Both the position numbers and the translations under genes were made by a program. Positions 33,888-42,249 of a DNA stretch of 64,000 nucleotides are shown here, piece after piece (the first letter of the stretch is position 1; each line of letters opens with the position of its first letter). Source of the DNA: Pseudomonas putida (GTDB lineage: Bacteria > Pseudomonadota > Gammaproteobacteria > Pseudomonadales > Pseudomonadaceae); contig NZ_CP109603.1 of NCBI RefSeq assembly GCF_025905425.1, forward strand, positions 62,001-126,000. The letters are read 5' to 3'. Under the pieces are notes generated by a model. It was not told the DNA's origin. It was given only the letters and a program-made list of their open reading frames with translations, and ran no database searches.

Positions 33888-36278
33888 ATGAAGTTCACCC
33901 CGCGTTGCGTCCACCTCTGGCTCGGTCTTTCACTGTTACCGGTCATCGCCATCGCACCGCTGGCCGTGGCCGCCGAGCATGTGCAGGCATACACCTTCGC
34001 CCAGCCGAGCCAGCCTCTGGCCCAGGCGCTCAATGCCTTCAGCCGCGCTACCGGCCAGAGCGTGGTCTACACCCTTGAGCTTCCAGGCCTGCAAGCACCC
34101 GCCCTCAACGGCACCTTCAGCGCAGAGCAGGCGCTGCAGCAATTGCTGGGCACGTCCGGCCTGACCTGGCGCCGCGTCGATGCACGCACCCTGACCCTCG
34201 AAACCATGAACAACGAAGGGGCACTGAACCTGCAGGCCACCACCGTGACCTCGCAGATGGACGTCTACAGCTACCAGCCCCCGGCCACCGCCTCGATCAT
34301 GCGCGGCCAGGGCCCGAACCAGGACATCCCCCAGGCCATCAACGTGGTCCCGGCACAGGTCATTCGCGACCAGGCCCCACGCAACCTCGATGACGCCTTG
34401 ACCAACGTCAGCGGCATCACCCAGGGCAACAACTTTGGCGGCACCTCCGACACCGTGATGAAGCGCGGCTTTGGTGACAACCGCGACGGCTCGATCATGC
34501 GTGATGGCATGCCCATCGTGCAGGGCCGTAGCCTGAATGCCAGCACCGAGCGCGTCGAAGTGCTCAAAGGCCCGGCCTCGTTGCTGTATGGCATCCAGGA
34601 CCCAGGCGGGGTCATCAACGTGGTCAGCAAGCGCCCACAACTGCAGCAGTACAACGCACTGACGGTGCGTGGCTCGACCTACGGCAGCGGCAAGCATGGC
34701 AGCGGTGGTGGTTTCGACAGCACTGGCGCACTCGGCGACAGCAACTTCGCCTACCGCCTGATCGTCGATCACGAGGATGAGGATTACTGGCGCAACTTTG
34801 GCGTGCACCGCGAATCGCTGGTGGCGCCGTCGCTGGCCTGGCTGGGTGAGGCCACCCAGGTGGTGGTGGCGTACGAGCACCGCGAGTTTCTTTACCCGTT
34901 CGACCGTGGCACGGCATTTGGCAGCAATGGCCACCCGTTGGACATTCCGGCCACGCGTCGCCTGGATGAGCCGTTCAACGACATGCAAGGGCGCTCCGAC
35001 CTGTACCGCCTGGAGGTCGATCACCAGTTGGCCGACGACTGGAAGCTGCATTTTGGTTACAGCTTCAACCGCGAGACCTACGACGCCAGCCAAGTCCGTA
35101 TAACCGGCGTCAACGAAGCCAAGGGCACGCTGACGCGCAGCATCGACGGCACGCACAACGCCATGAGCCGCGACCAGTTCGCCACCCTGAGCCTGACGGG
35201 CAATGTGCAGGTGGGCGGCCTGCAGCATGACCTGTTGTTCGGCCTCGATCACGAAGACCGCAAGGTGTTTCGTGGCGACCTGATTCGCCAGACTGCGCAG
35301 TCCAGCTTCAGCTATGTGAACCCGGTCTACGGCCAGGAAGTGGAGGGCAGCAGCGTGCGCGCCAGCGACAGCGACCAGACCGACAAGCTGCGCACCGACG
35401 CGCTGTTCGTGCAGGATGCCCTGCACCTGGACGAGCACTGGATTCTGGTGGCAGGTGCGCGCTTTCAGCAGTTCGACCAGTACGCAGGCCGCGGGCGCCC
35501 GTTCAAGGCCAATACCGACACCAGCGGCCAGGCCTGGGTGCCGCATGCCGGTATTGTCTACAAAGTCGATGAGCAGCTTTCGTTCTATGGCAGCTACAGC
35601 GAGTCGTTCAAGCCCAACTCCAGCATTGCGCCGCTGACCGGTGGTGTAGTGCTGGACGCCTCGGTGGCGCCAGAGGAGGGCAAGTCGTGGGAGCTGGGCG
35701 CCAAGTTGGACATGCCGGGCAGCCTGACCGGTACCCTGGCGCTGTTCGACATCACCAAGCGCAATGTGTTGGTCGCCAATTTCGACAGTGGGACTGGCGA
35801 GACGGTGTATAGCAACGCAGGCGAGGTCAATTCACGGGGTGTGGAGCTTGACCTGACCGGGCAGCTCAGCGAGCGCTGGAGCCTGATCGGCAGCTATGCC
35901 TTTACCGATGCCAAGGTCACCAAAGACCCGGACCTTGAGGGCAACCGCCTGCAGAACGTGGCCAAGCACAGTGGCTCGCTGTCGGCGGTGTATGACTTTG
36001 GCAGTTTGTTCGGTGGCGACCGGCTGCGCTTTGGTGCTGGGGCCCGTTATGTGGGCGAGCGTTCGGGCAACTCGACCAACACTTTCGATTTGCCCAGCAA
36101 TACCGTCGCCGATGCCTTTGCCACTTACGAGACCAAGCTCGACGAACACAACGTGCGCTTGCAGTTGAACGTGAAGAACCTGTTCGACAAGGTTTACTAC
36201 AGCTCGGCGGTGAACCAGTACTTTGTCGCGGTTGGCGATGCGCGGCAGGTGAGCCTGTCCAGCACCTTCGAGTTCTGA
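33888..36278 (+). CDS. TonB-dependent ferric-siderophore receptor with STN domain
   Basis: The 796-residue outer-membrane receptor has a signal peptide ending VAA-EHV and an STN domain (YTFAQPSQPLAQALNAFSRATGQSVVY, about 35-105). The plug has IPQAINVVPAQVIRDQAPRNLDDALTNVSGI and RVEVLKGPASLLYGIQDPGGVINVVSKRP, and the barrel ends SLSSTFEF. It is of the FhuE/FoxA/FpvA type; a hydroxamate siderophore is likely but the ligand cannot be read from sequence. It follows its sigma/FecR pair by about 160 bases and a REP, so it probably has its own sigma-dependent promoter. Confidence 0.92.
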   Translation: MKFTPRCVHLWLGLSLLPVIAIAPLAVAAEHVQAYTFAQPSQPLAQALNAFSRATGQSVVYTLELPGLQAPALNGTFSAEQALQQLLGTSGLTWRRVDARTLTLETMNNEGALNLQATTVTSQMDVYSYQPPATASIMRGQGPNQDIPQAINVVPAQVIRDQAPRNLDDALTNVSGITQGNNFGGTSDTVMKRGFGDNRDGSIMRDGMPIVQGRSLNASTERVEVLKGPASLLYGIQDPGGVINVVSKRPQLQQYNALTVRGSTYGSGKHGSGGGFDSTGALGDSNFAYRLIVDHEDEDYWRNFGVHRESLVAPSLAWLGEATQVVVAYEHREFLYPFDRGTAFGSNGHPLDIPATRRLDEPFNDMQGRSDLYRLEVDHQLADDWKLHFGYSFNRETYDASQVRITGVNEAKGTLTRSIDGTHNAMSRDQFATLSLTGNVQVGGLQHDLLFGLDHEDRKVFRGDLIRQTAQSSFSYVNPVYGQEVEGSSVRASDSDQTDKLRTDALFVQDALHLDEHWILVAGARFQQFDQYAGRGRPFKANTDTSGQAWVPHAGIVYKVDEQLSFYGSYSESFKPNSSIAPLTGGVVLDASVAPEEGKSWELGAKLDMPGSLTGTLALFDITKRNVLVANFDSGTGETVYSNAGEVNSRGVELDLTGQLSERWSLIGSYAFTDAKVTKDPDLEGNRLQNVAKHSGSLSAVYDFGSLFGGDRLRFGAGARYVGERSGNSTNTFDLPSNTVADAFATYETKLDEHNVRLQLNVKNLFDKVYYSSAVNQYFVAVGDARQVSLSSTFEF

Positions 36279-36280
36279 GG

Positions 36281-36402
36281 TAGTGGGGCTGCTTTGCAGC
36301 CCTTCGCGGGCAAGCCCGCTCCCACAGGTACGGTGTCGCTCTTCAGGGCTGCACTTTTTCTGTGGGAGCGGGCTTGCCCGCGAAGGGCCGCATAGCGGCC
36401 CC
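36281..36402. repeat. Inverted REP pair
   Basis: Facing REP copies with outer flanks TAGTGGGGCTGC and GCCGCATAGCGGCCCC fill the whole gap between the convergent receptor and AraC genes; they start 2 bases after one stop and end 2 bases before the other. Confidence 0.9.
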
Positions 36403-36404
36403 AA

Positions 36405-37280
36405 TCAACTGTTGAAGGCTGCGCGATAGTCGCCAGGCGTCGCGCCGAGCGCCTGGCGAAACCGGTTGCTGAAATGGCTGGCACTAGCAAACCCGCACAG
36501 CAACGCAACCTCTCCCAGCGCAAGCTGACCGAGGCGCAGCAGCTGGCAAGCGCGGTGCAGCCGCCGAGCCAGCAGGTATTGGTGCGGCGGCAGGCCAAAG
36601 CTTGTGCGGAACATGCGCGCGAAGTGGTACTCGGACAGGTTGCAGCGCACGGCCAGTTCGCCGAGGGTGATGGGCTGGTCCAGGTGCGCCTCGATGTACT
36701 CCACCAACTGCCGACGCAGATTCGGCGCCAACCCGCCTTTCAAGCGCAATCCCTGACGTAGCCCAACCTGGCGGAGCACCGCGTGGTCGACGATTTCATG
36801 CGCCAGGCTGCTGGCCAGCAGGCGCTCGCCGGGCTCCTCCCAGGCCAGGCTGATCAACTGGCGAAAGCGCGCCGACTGTTGTGGGTCGTCAAGAAAGGTC
36901 GCCTCCTGCAACTGCAACTCCCGTGGCTCGCGGTCAAGCAGGCGCACGCAGCCGAGGGCGAACTGCGCCTCGCTGATGTACAGATGCGCCAGGCGGATCG
37001 CGCCATTGACCACCCAGTTCGACTCATGGCCGGCCGGCATGATGCACAGCTTGTTCGGCGCACCCTTGTCGGCCGGGCGCTGGCGGCGAAAAGTGCCGGT
37101 GCCGTCGGCGATGTAGCACGACAGCGTGTGATGGCTTGGCGCCTGGTAGTCGCGGGCATCGTCGCGGTTGTGCCACAGCGCCGCAGCCAAGCCATCGCCC
37201 AGGTGCGCGCTCAGCTCCAGACGGGCGTGGGGCGAGGCGTGCATGGCGTTGAAGACTTGCAACTGGGAGAGTGGGGTCAT
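36405..37280 (-). CDS. AraC-family transcriptional regulator
   Basis: The 291-residue protein has an N-terminal sensing domain and a C-terminal double HTH from about residue 195 (VEYIEAHLDQPITLGELAVRCNLSEYHFARMFRTSFGLPPHQYLLARRLHRA, then GEVALLCGFASASHFSNRFRQALGATPGDYR). ATG at 37280 has AGGA seven bases upstream. It is divergent from the DMT exporter across a REP-bearing gap, and regulation of that exporter is the simplest guess. Confidence 0.9.
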   Translation of the reverse strand: MTPLSQLQVFNAMHASPHARLELSAHLGDGLAAALWHNRDDARDYQAPSHHTLSCYIADGTGTFRRQRPADKGAPNKLCIMPAGHESNWVVNGAIRLAHLYISEAQFALGCVRLLDREPRELQLQEATFLDDPQQSARFRQLISLAWEEPGERLLASSLAHEIVDHAVLRQVGLRQGLRLKGGLAPNLRRQLVEYIEAHLDQPITLGELAVRCNLSEYHFARMFRTSFGLPPHQYLLARRLHRACQLLRLGQLALGEVALLCGFASASHFSNRFRQALGATPGDYRAAFNS

Positions 37281-37399
37281 GGGCGATTCCTCTGGGGCCA
37301 TCGTACTGCGCTTGTGCGGTGGTGACAGCTAGCGGAGATGGAAAAGCGCAAGTTTGTGCAAGCGCAGGGCAGTGGCCTGGGGGAACACTGGTGGCCCTG

Positions 37400-37500
37400 G
37401 CGAGGGCTGCGCCCTCGATTCGCGGGACAAGCCCGCTCCCACAGAATCCGAAGACTGCTCGGTAACTTGTGGGAGCGGGCTTGCCCCGCGAAGCGCCGGG
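37400..37500. repeat. Inverted REP pair between divergent AraC and DMT genes
   Basis: Left copy (TTCGCGGGACAAGCCCGCTC) and right copy (GAGCGGGCTTGCCCCGCGAA) face each other. Location between divergent promoters is less common for these elements. Confidence 0.88.
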
Positions 37501-37533
37501 CACCGATTTTGAAAGGCCCAAGGAATCACCGCC

Positions 37534-38430
37534 ATGAACCTGTCCCTGTACCTGCTCACCGTCCTGATCTGGGGCACCACCTGGATCGCCCTGAAACTGC
37601 AGCTGGGCGTAGTCGCCATCCCGGTCTCGATCGTCTACCGCTTTGCCCTGGCCGGCTTGATCCTGTTCGCCATCCTGTTGCTCACCCGCCGCCTGCAACC
37701 GATGAACCGCCGCGGCCACCTGATCTGCCTGGCCCAGGGCCTATGCCTGTTCTGCGTCAATTTCATGTGCTTTCTCACTGCCAGCCAGTGGATCGCCAGC
37801 GGCCTGATCGCCGTGGTGTTCTCCACCGCAACCCTGTGGAACGCACTCAACGCTCGGGTGTTCTTCGGCCAGAAGATCGCCGCCAACGTGCTGGGTGGCG
37901 GGGCATTGGGGCTGCTGGGCCTGGGCCTGCTGTTCTGGCCAGAACTCGGCCACCATGCGGCCAGTCGCGAAACCCTGTACGGCCTCGGCCTGGCCCTGCT
38001 CGGCACGCTGTGCTTCTCGGCCGGCAACATGCTGTCGAGCATGCAGCAGAAAGCCGGGCTCAAACCCATGACCACCAATGCCTGGGGCATGGTCTATGGC
38101 GCGGCGATGTTGACGGTGTATTGCCTGTTCAGCGGCATTCCCTTCGCCATGGAATGGAACACCCGCTACATCGGGTCGCTGATGTACCTGGTAATCCCAG
38201 GTTCAGTGATCGGCTTCACTGCCTACCTGACGCTGGTCGGGCGTATGGGCCCGGAGCGCGCGGCCTATTGCACGGTGCTGTTCCCGTTGGTGGCGTTGAA
38301 TGTGTCGGCGTTTGCCGAAGGGTACCAGTGGACGGCCCCAGCCTTACTGGGGCTCGTCGCGGTCATGGCGGGGAATGTGCTGGTGTTTCGCAAGCCTAGG
38401 CTCAAGCCGACAGTGGTGCTGGCTCGCTAG
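37534..38430 (+). CDS. DMT/EamA-family transporter
   Basis: The 298-residue protein has ten predicted transmembrane helices in two EamA halves (opening LTVLIWGTTWIALKLQLGVV; second half around AWGMVYGAAMLTVYCLFSG and PGSVIGFTAYLTLVGRMGPERAAYCTVLFPLVAL). Members export amino acids or metabolites at the inner membrane. The substrate is unknown. It is divergent from the AraC gene and ends 9 bases before the convergent reductase gene. Confidence 0.88.
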   Translation: MNLSLYLLTVLIWGTTWIALKLQLGVVAIPVSIVYRFALAGLILFAILLLTRRLQPMNRRGHLICLAQGLCLFCVNFMCFLTASQWIASGLIAVVFSTATLWNALNARVFFGQKIAANVLGGGALGLLGLGLLFWPELGHHAASRETLYGLGLALLGTLCFSAGNMLSSMQQKAGLKPMTTNAWGMVYGAAMLTVYCLFSGIPFAMEWNTRYIGSLMYLVIPGSVIGFTAYLTLVGRMGPERAAYCTVLFPLVALNVSAFAEGYQWTAPALLGLVAVMAGNVLVFRKPRLKPTVVLAR

Positions 38431-38439
38431 GGCGAATGA

Positions 38440-39414
38440 TCAGCCCTTCCACACCTGCGGGTTTACCAGGTCCCGCGGCCGCTCGCCCAACAGCGCCGCG
38501 CGCAGGTTGTCCATCGCCCGGTTGGCCATGGCCTCGCGGGTTTCGGCGGTGGCCGAGCCGACGTGCGGTAGGGTCAGGGCGTTGGGTAGCTTGAACAGCG
38601 GCGACGCGCTCAGCGGTTCTTTCTCGTACACATCCAGGCCGGCACCGCGAATCGTGCCGTTCTGCAGGGCTTCGATCAGCGCCGCTTCGTCGACCACCGG
38701 GCCGCGGGCGATGTTGATCAGGAAGGCGCTTGGCTTCATCAGCTTCAGCTCACGCTCACCGATCAGCTTGCGGGTGGCGTCGGACAACGGCACCACGATG
38801 CAGACGAAATCGGCTTCAGCCAGCAGTTGCTCCAGGCTGCGGAACTGCGCCCCCAGCTCTTGCTCCAGTGCAACCTTGCGGCTGTTGCCGGTATAGATGA
38901 CCGGCATGTTGAAACCGAACCGGCCACGGCGGGCAATGGCCGCGCCGATGTTACCCATGCCGACGATACCCAGGGTCTTGCCGTGCACATCGCTGCCGAA
39001 GTGCGCCGGGCCGACGGTGGCCTGCCACTGGCCGGCCTTGGTCCAGGCGTCCAGCTCGGCCGTGCGGCGAGCGCAGCCCATGATCAGCGAGAAGCCAAGG
39101 TCTGCGGTGCTTTCGGTCAGTACGTCGGGGGTGTTGGTCAGGGCGATGCCGCGCTCATTGAAGTAGTCGACGTCATAGTTGTCGTAGCCGACCGAGACGC
39201 TGGAGACCACTTCAAGCTTGGCCGCGCCTTCGAGTTGCGTACGGCCAAGCTTGCGCCCGACGCCGATCAGGCCGTGGGCTTCGGGCAGGGCTTCGTTGAA
39301 CTGAGCGTTGATGTCGCCGAGCTTGGGGTTCGGCAGGATCACGTTGAAGTCTTGCTGCAGGCGCTCGGCCATGGCCGGGGTGATACGGCTGAAGGCCAGG
39401 ACGGTCTTTTTCAT
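38440..39414 (-). CDS. ghrB: 2-hydroxyacid dehydrogenase (GhrB/2-ketogluconate reductase type)
   Basis: The 324-residue D-isomer-specific NAD(P) enzyme has VSSVSVGYDNYDV, the nucleotide loop GKTLGIVGMGNIGAAIARRG and catalytic Arg in INIARGPVVDEAAL. A Glu in DVYEKEPL and a His in LPHVGSAT complete the active site. GhrB enzymes reduce glyoxylate, hydroxypyruvate or 2-ketogluconate. The ATG at 39414 is preferred over an upstream in-frame one. No ketogluconate transport genes are adjacent, so substrate choice is uncertain. Confidence 0.88.
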   Translation of the reverse strand: MKKTVLAFSRITPAMAERLQQDFNVILPNPKLGDINAQFNEALPEAHGLIGVGRKLGRTQLEGAAKLEVVSSVSVGYDNYDVDYFNERGIALTNTPDVLTESTADLGFSLIMGCARRTAELDAWTKAGQWQATVGPAHFGSDVHGKTLGIVGMGNIGAAIARRGRFGFNMPVIYTGNSRKVALEQELGAQFRSLEQLLAEADFVCIVVPLSDATRKLIGERELKLMKPSAFLINIARGPVVDEAALIEALQNGTIRGAGLDVYEKEPLSASPLFKLPNALTLPHVGSATAETREAMANRAMDNLRAALLGERPRDLVNPQVWKG

Positions 39415-39446
39415 CGGGCTACTTCTCTGCAAGGCGGTGGAGGTGG

Positions 39447-39519
39447 CCTGTACCGGGCTCTTCTTGGCTTAGCGCAAACCCTGTGGGAGCGGGCTTGCCC
39501 GCGAAGAGGCCGGTACAGA
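39447..39519. repeat. REP pair with truncated left copy
   Basis: A full REP at 39480-39519 faces only the outer part of a partner (CTGTACCGGGCTCTTC) at 39447-39463; the middle of the left copy is missing. Confidence 0.75.
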
Positions 39520-39580
39520 CTGAAGTCAGATCAATGGTTAGCAACCTACCATTGCTCCTCCCCTCAATGCAGCATGTTTC

Positions 39581-40528
39581 TCAGTTGGCGATCTGCACCT
39601 GATGGGTTTTCAGGTCCGCCTCATGGGCCGCGAGAATTTCTGGCAGCGAGTTGCGCAGGTACTCGACCCAGGTCTTGATCTTGGCATCCAGGTACTGGCG
39701 CGACGGGTAGATGGCGTACAGGTTCAGCTCCTGCAACCGGTACTCGGGCAGCACCCGCACCAGGCTGCCGTCACGCAGGCCATCGATGGCCGAATAGATC
39801 GGCAGCACGCCCACGCCCATGCCACTGCGGATTGCGGTTTTCATGGCATCGGCGGTGTTCACCTGGAACGGTGAGCTGGTGATGTTGACCATTTCCTGGC
39901 CTTCCGGCCCATCGAACAGCCACTTCTCCAGTGGGATCACCGGGCTGACCATGCGCAGGCAGGCGTGTTTGAGCAGGTCGGCCGGCTTGTGCGCGATGCC
40001 GTTGCGCGCGATGTAGTCGGGCGAGGCGCAGACGATGCTGTAGGTGATCCCCAGGCGCTGCGACACGAAGCCCGAATCCGGCAGCTCGGTGGCCAACACG
40101 ATGGACACGTCGTAGCCCTCGTCGAGCAGGTCTGGCACGCGGTTGGCCATGGTCAGGTCGAAGGTCACGTCCGGGTGCGATTCGCGGTAGCGGGCAATGG
40201 CATCGACCACGAAGTGCTGGCCAACCCCGGTCATGGAGTGAACCTTCAACTGCCCGGCCGGACGGGCATGGGCATCGCTGGCCTCGGCCTCGGCTTCTTC
40301 AACGTAGGTAAGAATCTGTTCGCAACGCATCAGGTAGCGCTTGCCGGCCTCGGTCAGCGCAATGCGGCGGGTAGTACGGTTGAGCAGCCGAGTTTGCAGA
40401 TGGGCTTCCAGATTGGAGACCGCCCGCGACACGTTCGCGGTGGTCGTATCCAGTTGCGCCGCAGCAGCCGTGAAGCTTCCAAGCTGGGCTACGCAACTGA
40501 AAGCACGCATATTTTGCAGGGTGTCCAT
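39581..40528 (-). CDS. LysR-family regulator, AaeR-like
   Basis: The 315-residue protein has a LysR HTH (MDTLQNMRAFSCVAQLGSFTAAAAQLDTTTANVSRAVSNLE) and an effector domain with VNTADAMKTAIRSGMGVGVLP. It belongs to the large CrgA/AaeR subgroup. It is divergent from the AaeXAB-like efflux operon across 191 bases, as AaeR is from aaeXAB in E. coli, which supports control by aromatic acids. This is inference from layout. Confidence 0.88.
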   Translation of the reverse strand: MDTLQNMRAFSCVAQLGSFTAAAAQLDTTTANVSRAVSNLEAHLQTRLLNRTTRRIALTEAGKRYLMRCEQILTYVEEAEAEASDAHARPAGQLKVHSMTGVGQHFVVDAIARYRESHPDVTFDLTMANRVPDLLDEGYDVSIVLATELPDSGFVSQRLGITYSIVCASPDYIARNGIAHKPADLLKHACLRMVSPVIPLEKWLFDGPEGQEMVNITSSPFQVNTADAMKTAIRSGMGVGVLPIYSAIDGLRDGSLVRVLPEYRLQELNLYAIYPSRQYLDAKIKTWVEYLRNSLPEILAAHEADLKTHQVQIAN

Positions 40529-40562
40529 GGGTCACTCTCAAGGTAGAGGACAAAATTGTGTC

Positions 40563-40582
40563 ACGAAGTAACGACGAAGTTA
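40563..40582. promoter_or_regulatory. Direct repeat in the divergent LysR/efflux promoter region
   Basis: ACGAAGTAA (40563-40571) and ACGAAGTTA (40574-40582) repeat at an 11-base interval, one helical turn, 35-54 bases upstream of the LysR start. It is a candidate regulator site. Confidence 0.35.
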
Positions 40583-40719
40583 TTAAAAGATGCCTTCGAC
40601 CAAAGGCTGATTATCGCTCTTTTGGTAACAAAGATTCGCAGGAATATGCGCTTATCGCCAGTCCTGCCGCCCCCTAGAATTGCTCGGCCCCTCCACCTCT
40701 TCCTCGGGAAATCGCAGCT

Positions 40720-42249
40720 GTGCCGCGTCGCATCATCAGAACGCTTCAAGTGTTCAGTGCCTGTGCCCTAACCCTCACCTTGAGCGGCTGTATCGGAACC
40801 TGGGGTATCGCCCCGCAAAGCAAGACCTTGCAAGCCAATACCCTGACCACCGATGCGGCGATACGCGAAGCCGCCACCGACGCCCACTGGCCCGACCAGC
40901 AGTGGTGGCAGGCCTATCGCGACCCGCAGCTGAACCGCTGGATCGCGCTGGCCGTCGAGGGCAGCCCGAACCTGGCCATGGCCCTGGCGCGGGTGCGCGA
41001 GGCCAAGGCCATGGCCGGTGTGGTCGAGTCGGCGGAAAAGCTGCAGGTCAACGGCCAGGCATCACTCAAGCGCCACAATTGGCCTGAAGATCAGTTCTAC
41101 GGCCCAGGCGCGCTGTCGGGCGCCAACACCTGGGACAACAACGCCGCCTTTGGCTTCAGCTATGCCCTCGACCTCTGGGGCCGCGAGCGCAATGCCAGTG
41201 AGCAGGCCGTGGACCAGGCGCACATGAGCGTGGCCGAGGCCCGCCAGGCGCAGCTTGAGCTGCAGAACAACGTGGTGCGTGCCTACATCCAGCTGAGCCT
41301 GCATTTTGCCCAGCGCGATATCGTCAAGGCTGAGCTTGAGCAGCAAGAGCAGATCCTGGCACTGGCCAGGCGCCGGCTGGATGCGGGCATTGGTACCCAT
41401 TTCGAAGTCAGCCAGGCCGAAGCGCCGCTGCCCGAAACCCATCGCCAGCTGGACAGCCTCAATGAAGAGATCGCCCTGACCCGCAACCAGCTTGCTGCGT
41501 TGGCCGGCAAAGGGCCGGGGGAGGGCGCGCAGATCGAGCGCCCGACCCTGACCCTCGGCGCCCCGCTGAAACTGCCCTCGGCACTGCCTGCCGAGCTGGT
41601 CGGCCAGCGCCCGGACGTGGTGGCCAGCCGTTGGCAGGTGGCCGCGCAAGCCCGCGGTATCGACGTCGCCCATGCCGGTTTCTTCCCCAATGTCGACTTG
41701 GTCGGCAGCCTCGGTTTCATGGCCACCGGCGGCGGCCCGCTGGAGTTTCTCACCGGTCGCAAGTTCAACTACAACGTCGGCCCGGCCATCAGCCTGCCGA
41801 TCTTCGACGGCGGCCGCCTGCGTTCGCAGCTGGGCGTCGCGTCGGCGGGGTATGACATGGCCGTGGCGCGCTACAACCAGACCGTGGTCGGTGCGTTGAA
41901 GAACATCTCCGACCAGCTGATCCGCCGCGAGTCGATGAAAGAACAATCGCACTTCGCTGCCGAATCGGTCGCTGCCGCGCAGAAGACCTACGACATCGCC
42001 ATGGTCGCCTTCCAGCGGGGCCTGACCGACTACCTCAACGTGCTCAATGCGCAGACCTTGCTGTTCCGTCAGCAGCAGGTGCAACAGCAGGTGCAGGCCG
42101 CCCGCCTGGTCGCCCATGCCGAACTGGTCACTGCCCTCGGAGGCGGCCTGCAAGCAGGCAAGGACGTGCCGCAGCAGGAGCGCCAGGCTGCACCGAAAAC
42201 CCCGGCCACCCTGGCCATTTTCGACAAGAAGCCGGATAACGCCAAATGA
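40720..42249 (+). CDS. Outer-membrane efflux lipoprotein (OprM/NodT family)
   Basis: The 509-residue protein has a lipoprotein signal (ACALTLTLSGC), then two OEP repeats (WWQAYRDPQLNRWIALAVEGSPNLAMALARVREA; AAQARGIDVAHAGFFPNVDLVGSLG). It forms the trimeric exit duct for the efflux system encoded next to it. The start is GTG at 40720. It overlaps the FUSC gene by 4 bases. E. coli aaeXAB has no own channel, so this operon is self-contained. Confidence 0.92.
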   Translation: MPRRIIRTLQVFSACALTLTLSGCIGTWGIAPQSKTLQANTLTTDAAIREAATDAHWPDQQWWQAYRDPQLNRWIALAVEGSPNLAMALARVREAKAMAGVVESAEKLQVNGQASLKRHNWPEDQFYGPGALSGANTWDNNAAFGFSYALDLWGRERNASEQAVDQAHMSVAEARQAQLELQNNVVRAYIQLSLHFAQRDIVKAELEQQEQILALARRRLDAGIGTHFEVSQAEAPLPETHRQLDSLNEEIALTRNQLAALAGKGPGEGAQIERPTLTLGAPLKLPSALPAELVGQRPDVVASRWQVAAQARGIDVAHAGFFPNVDLVGSLGFMATGGGPLEFLTGRKFNYNVGPAISLPIFDGGRLRSQLGVASAGYDMAVARYNQTVVGALKNISDQLIRRESMKEQSHFAAESVAAAQKTYDIAMVAFQRGLTDYLNVLNAQTLLFRQQQVQQQVQAARLVAHAELVTALGGGLQAGKDVPQQERQAAPKTPATLAIFDKKPDNAK

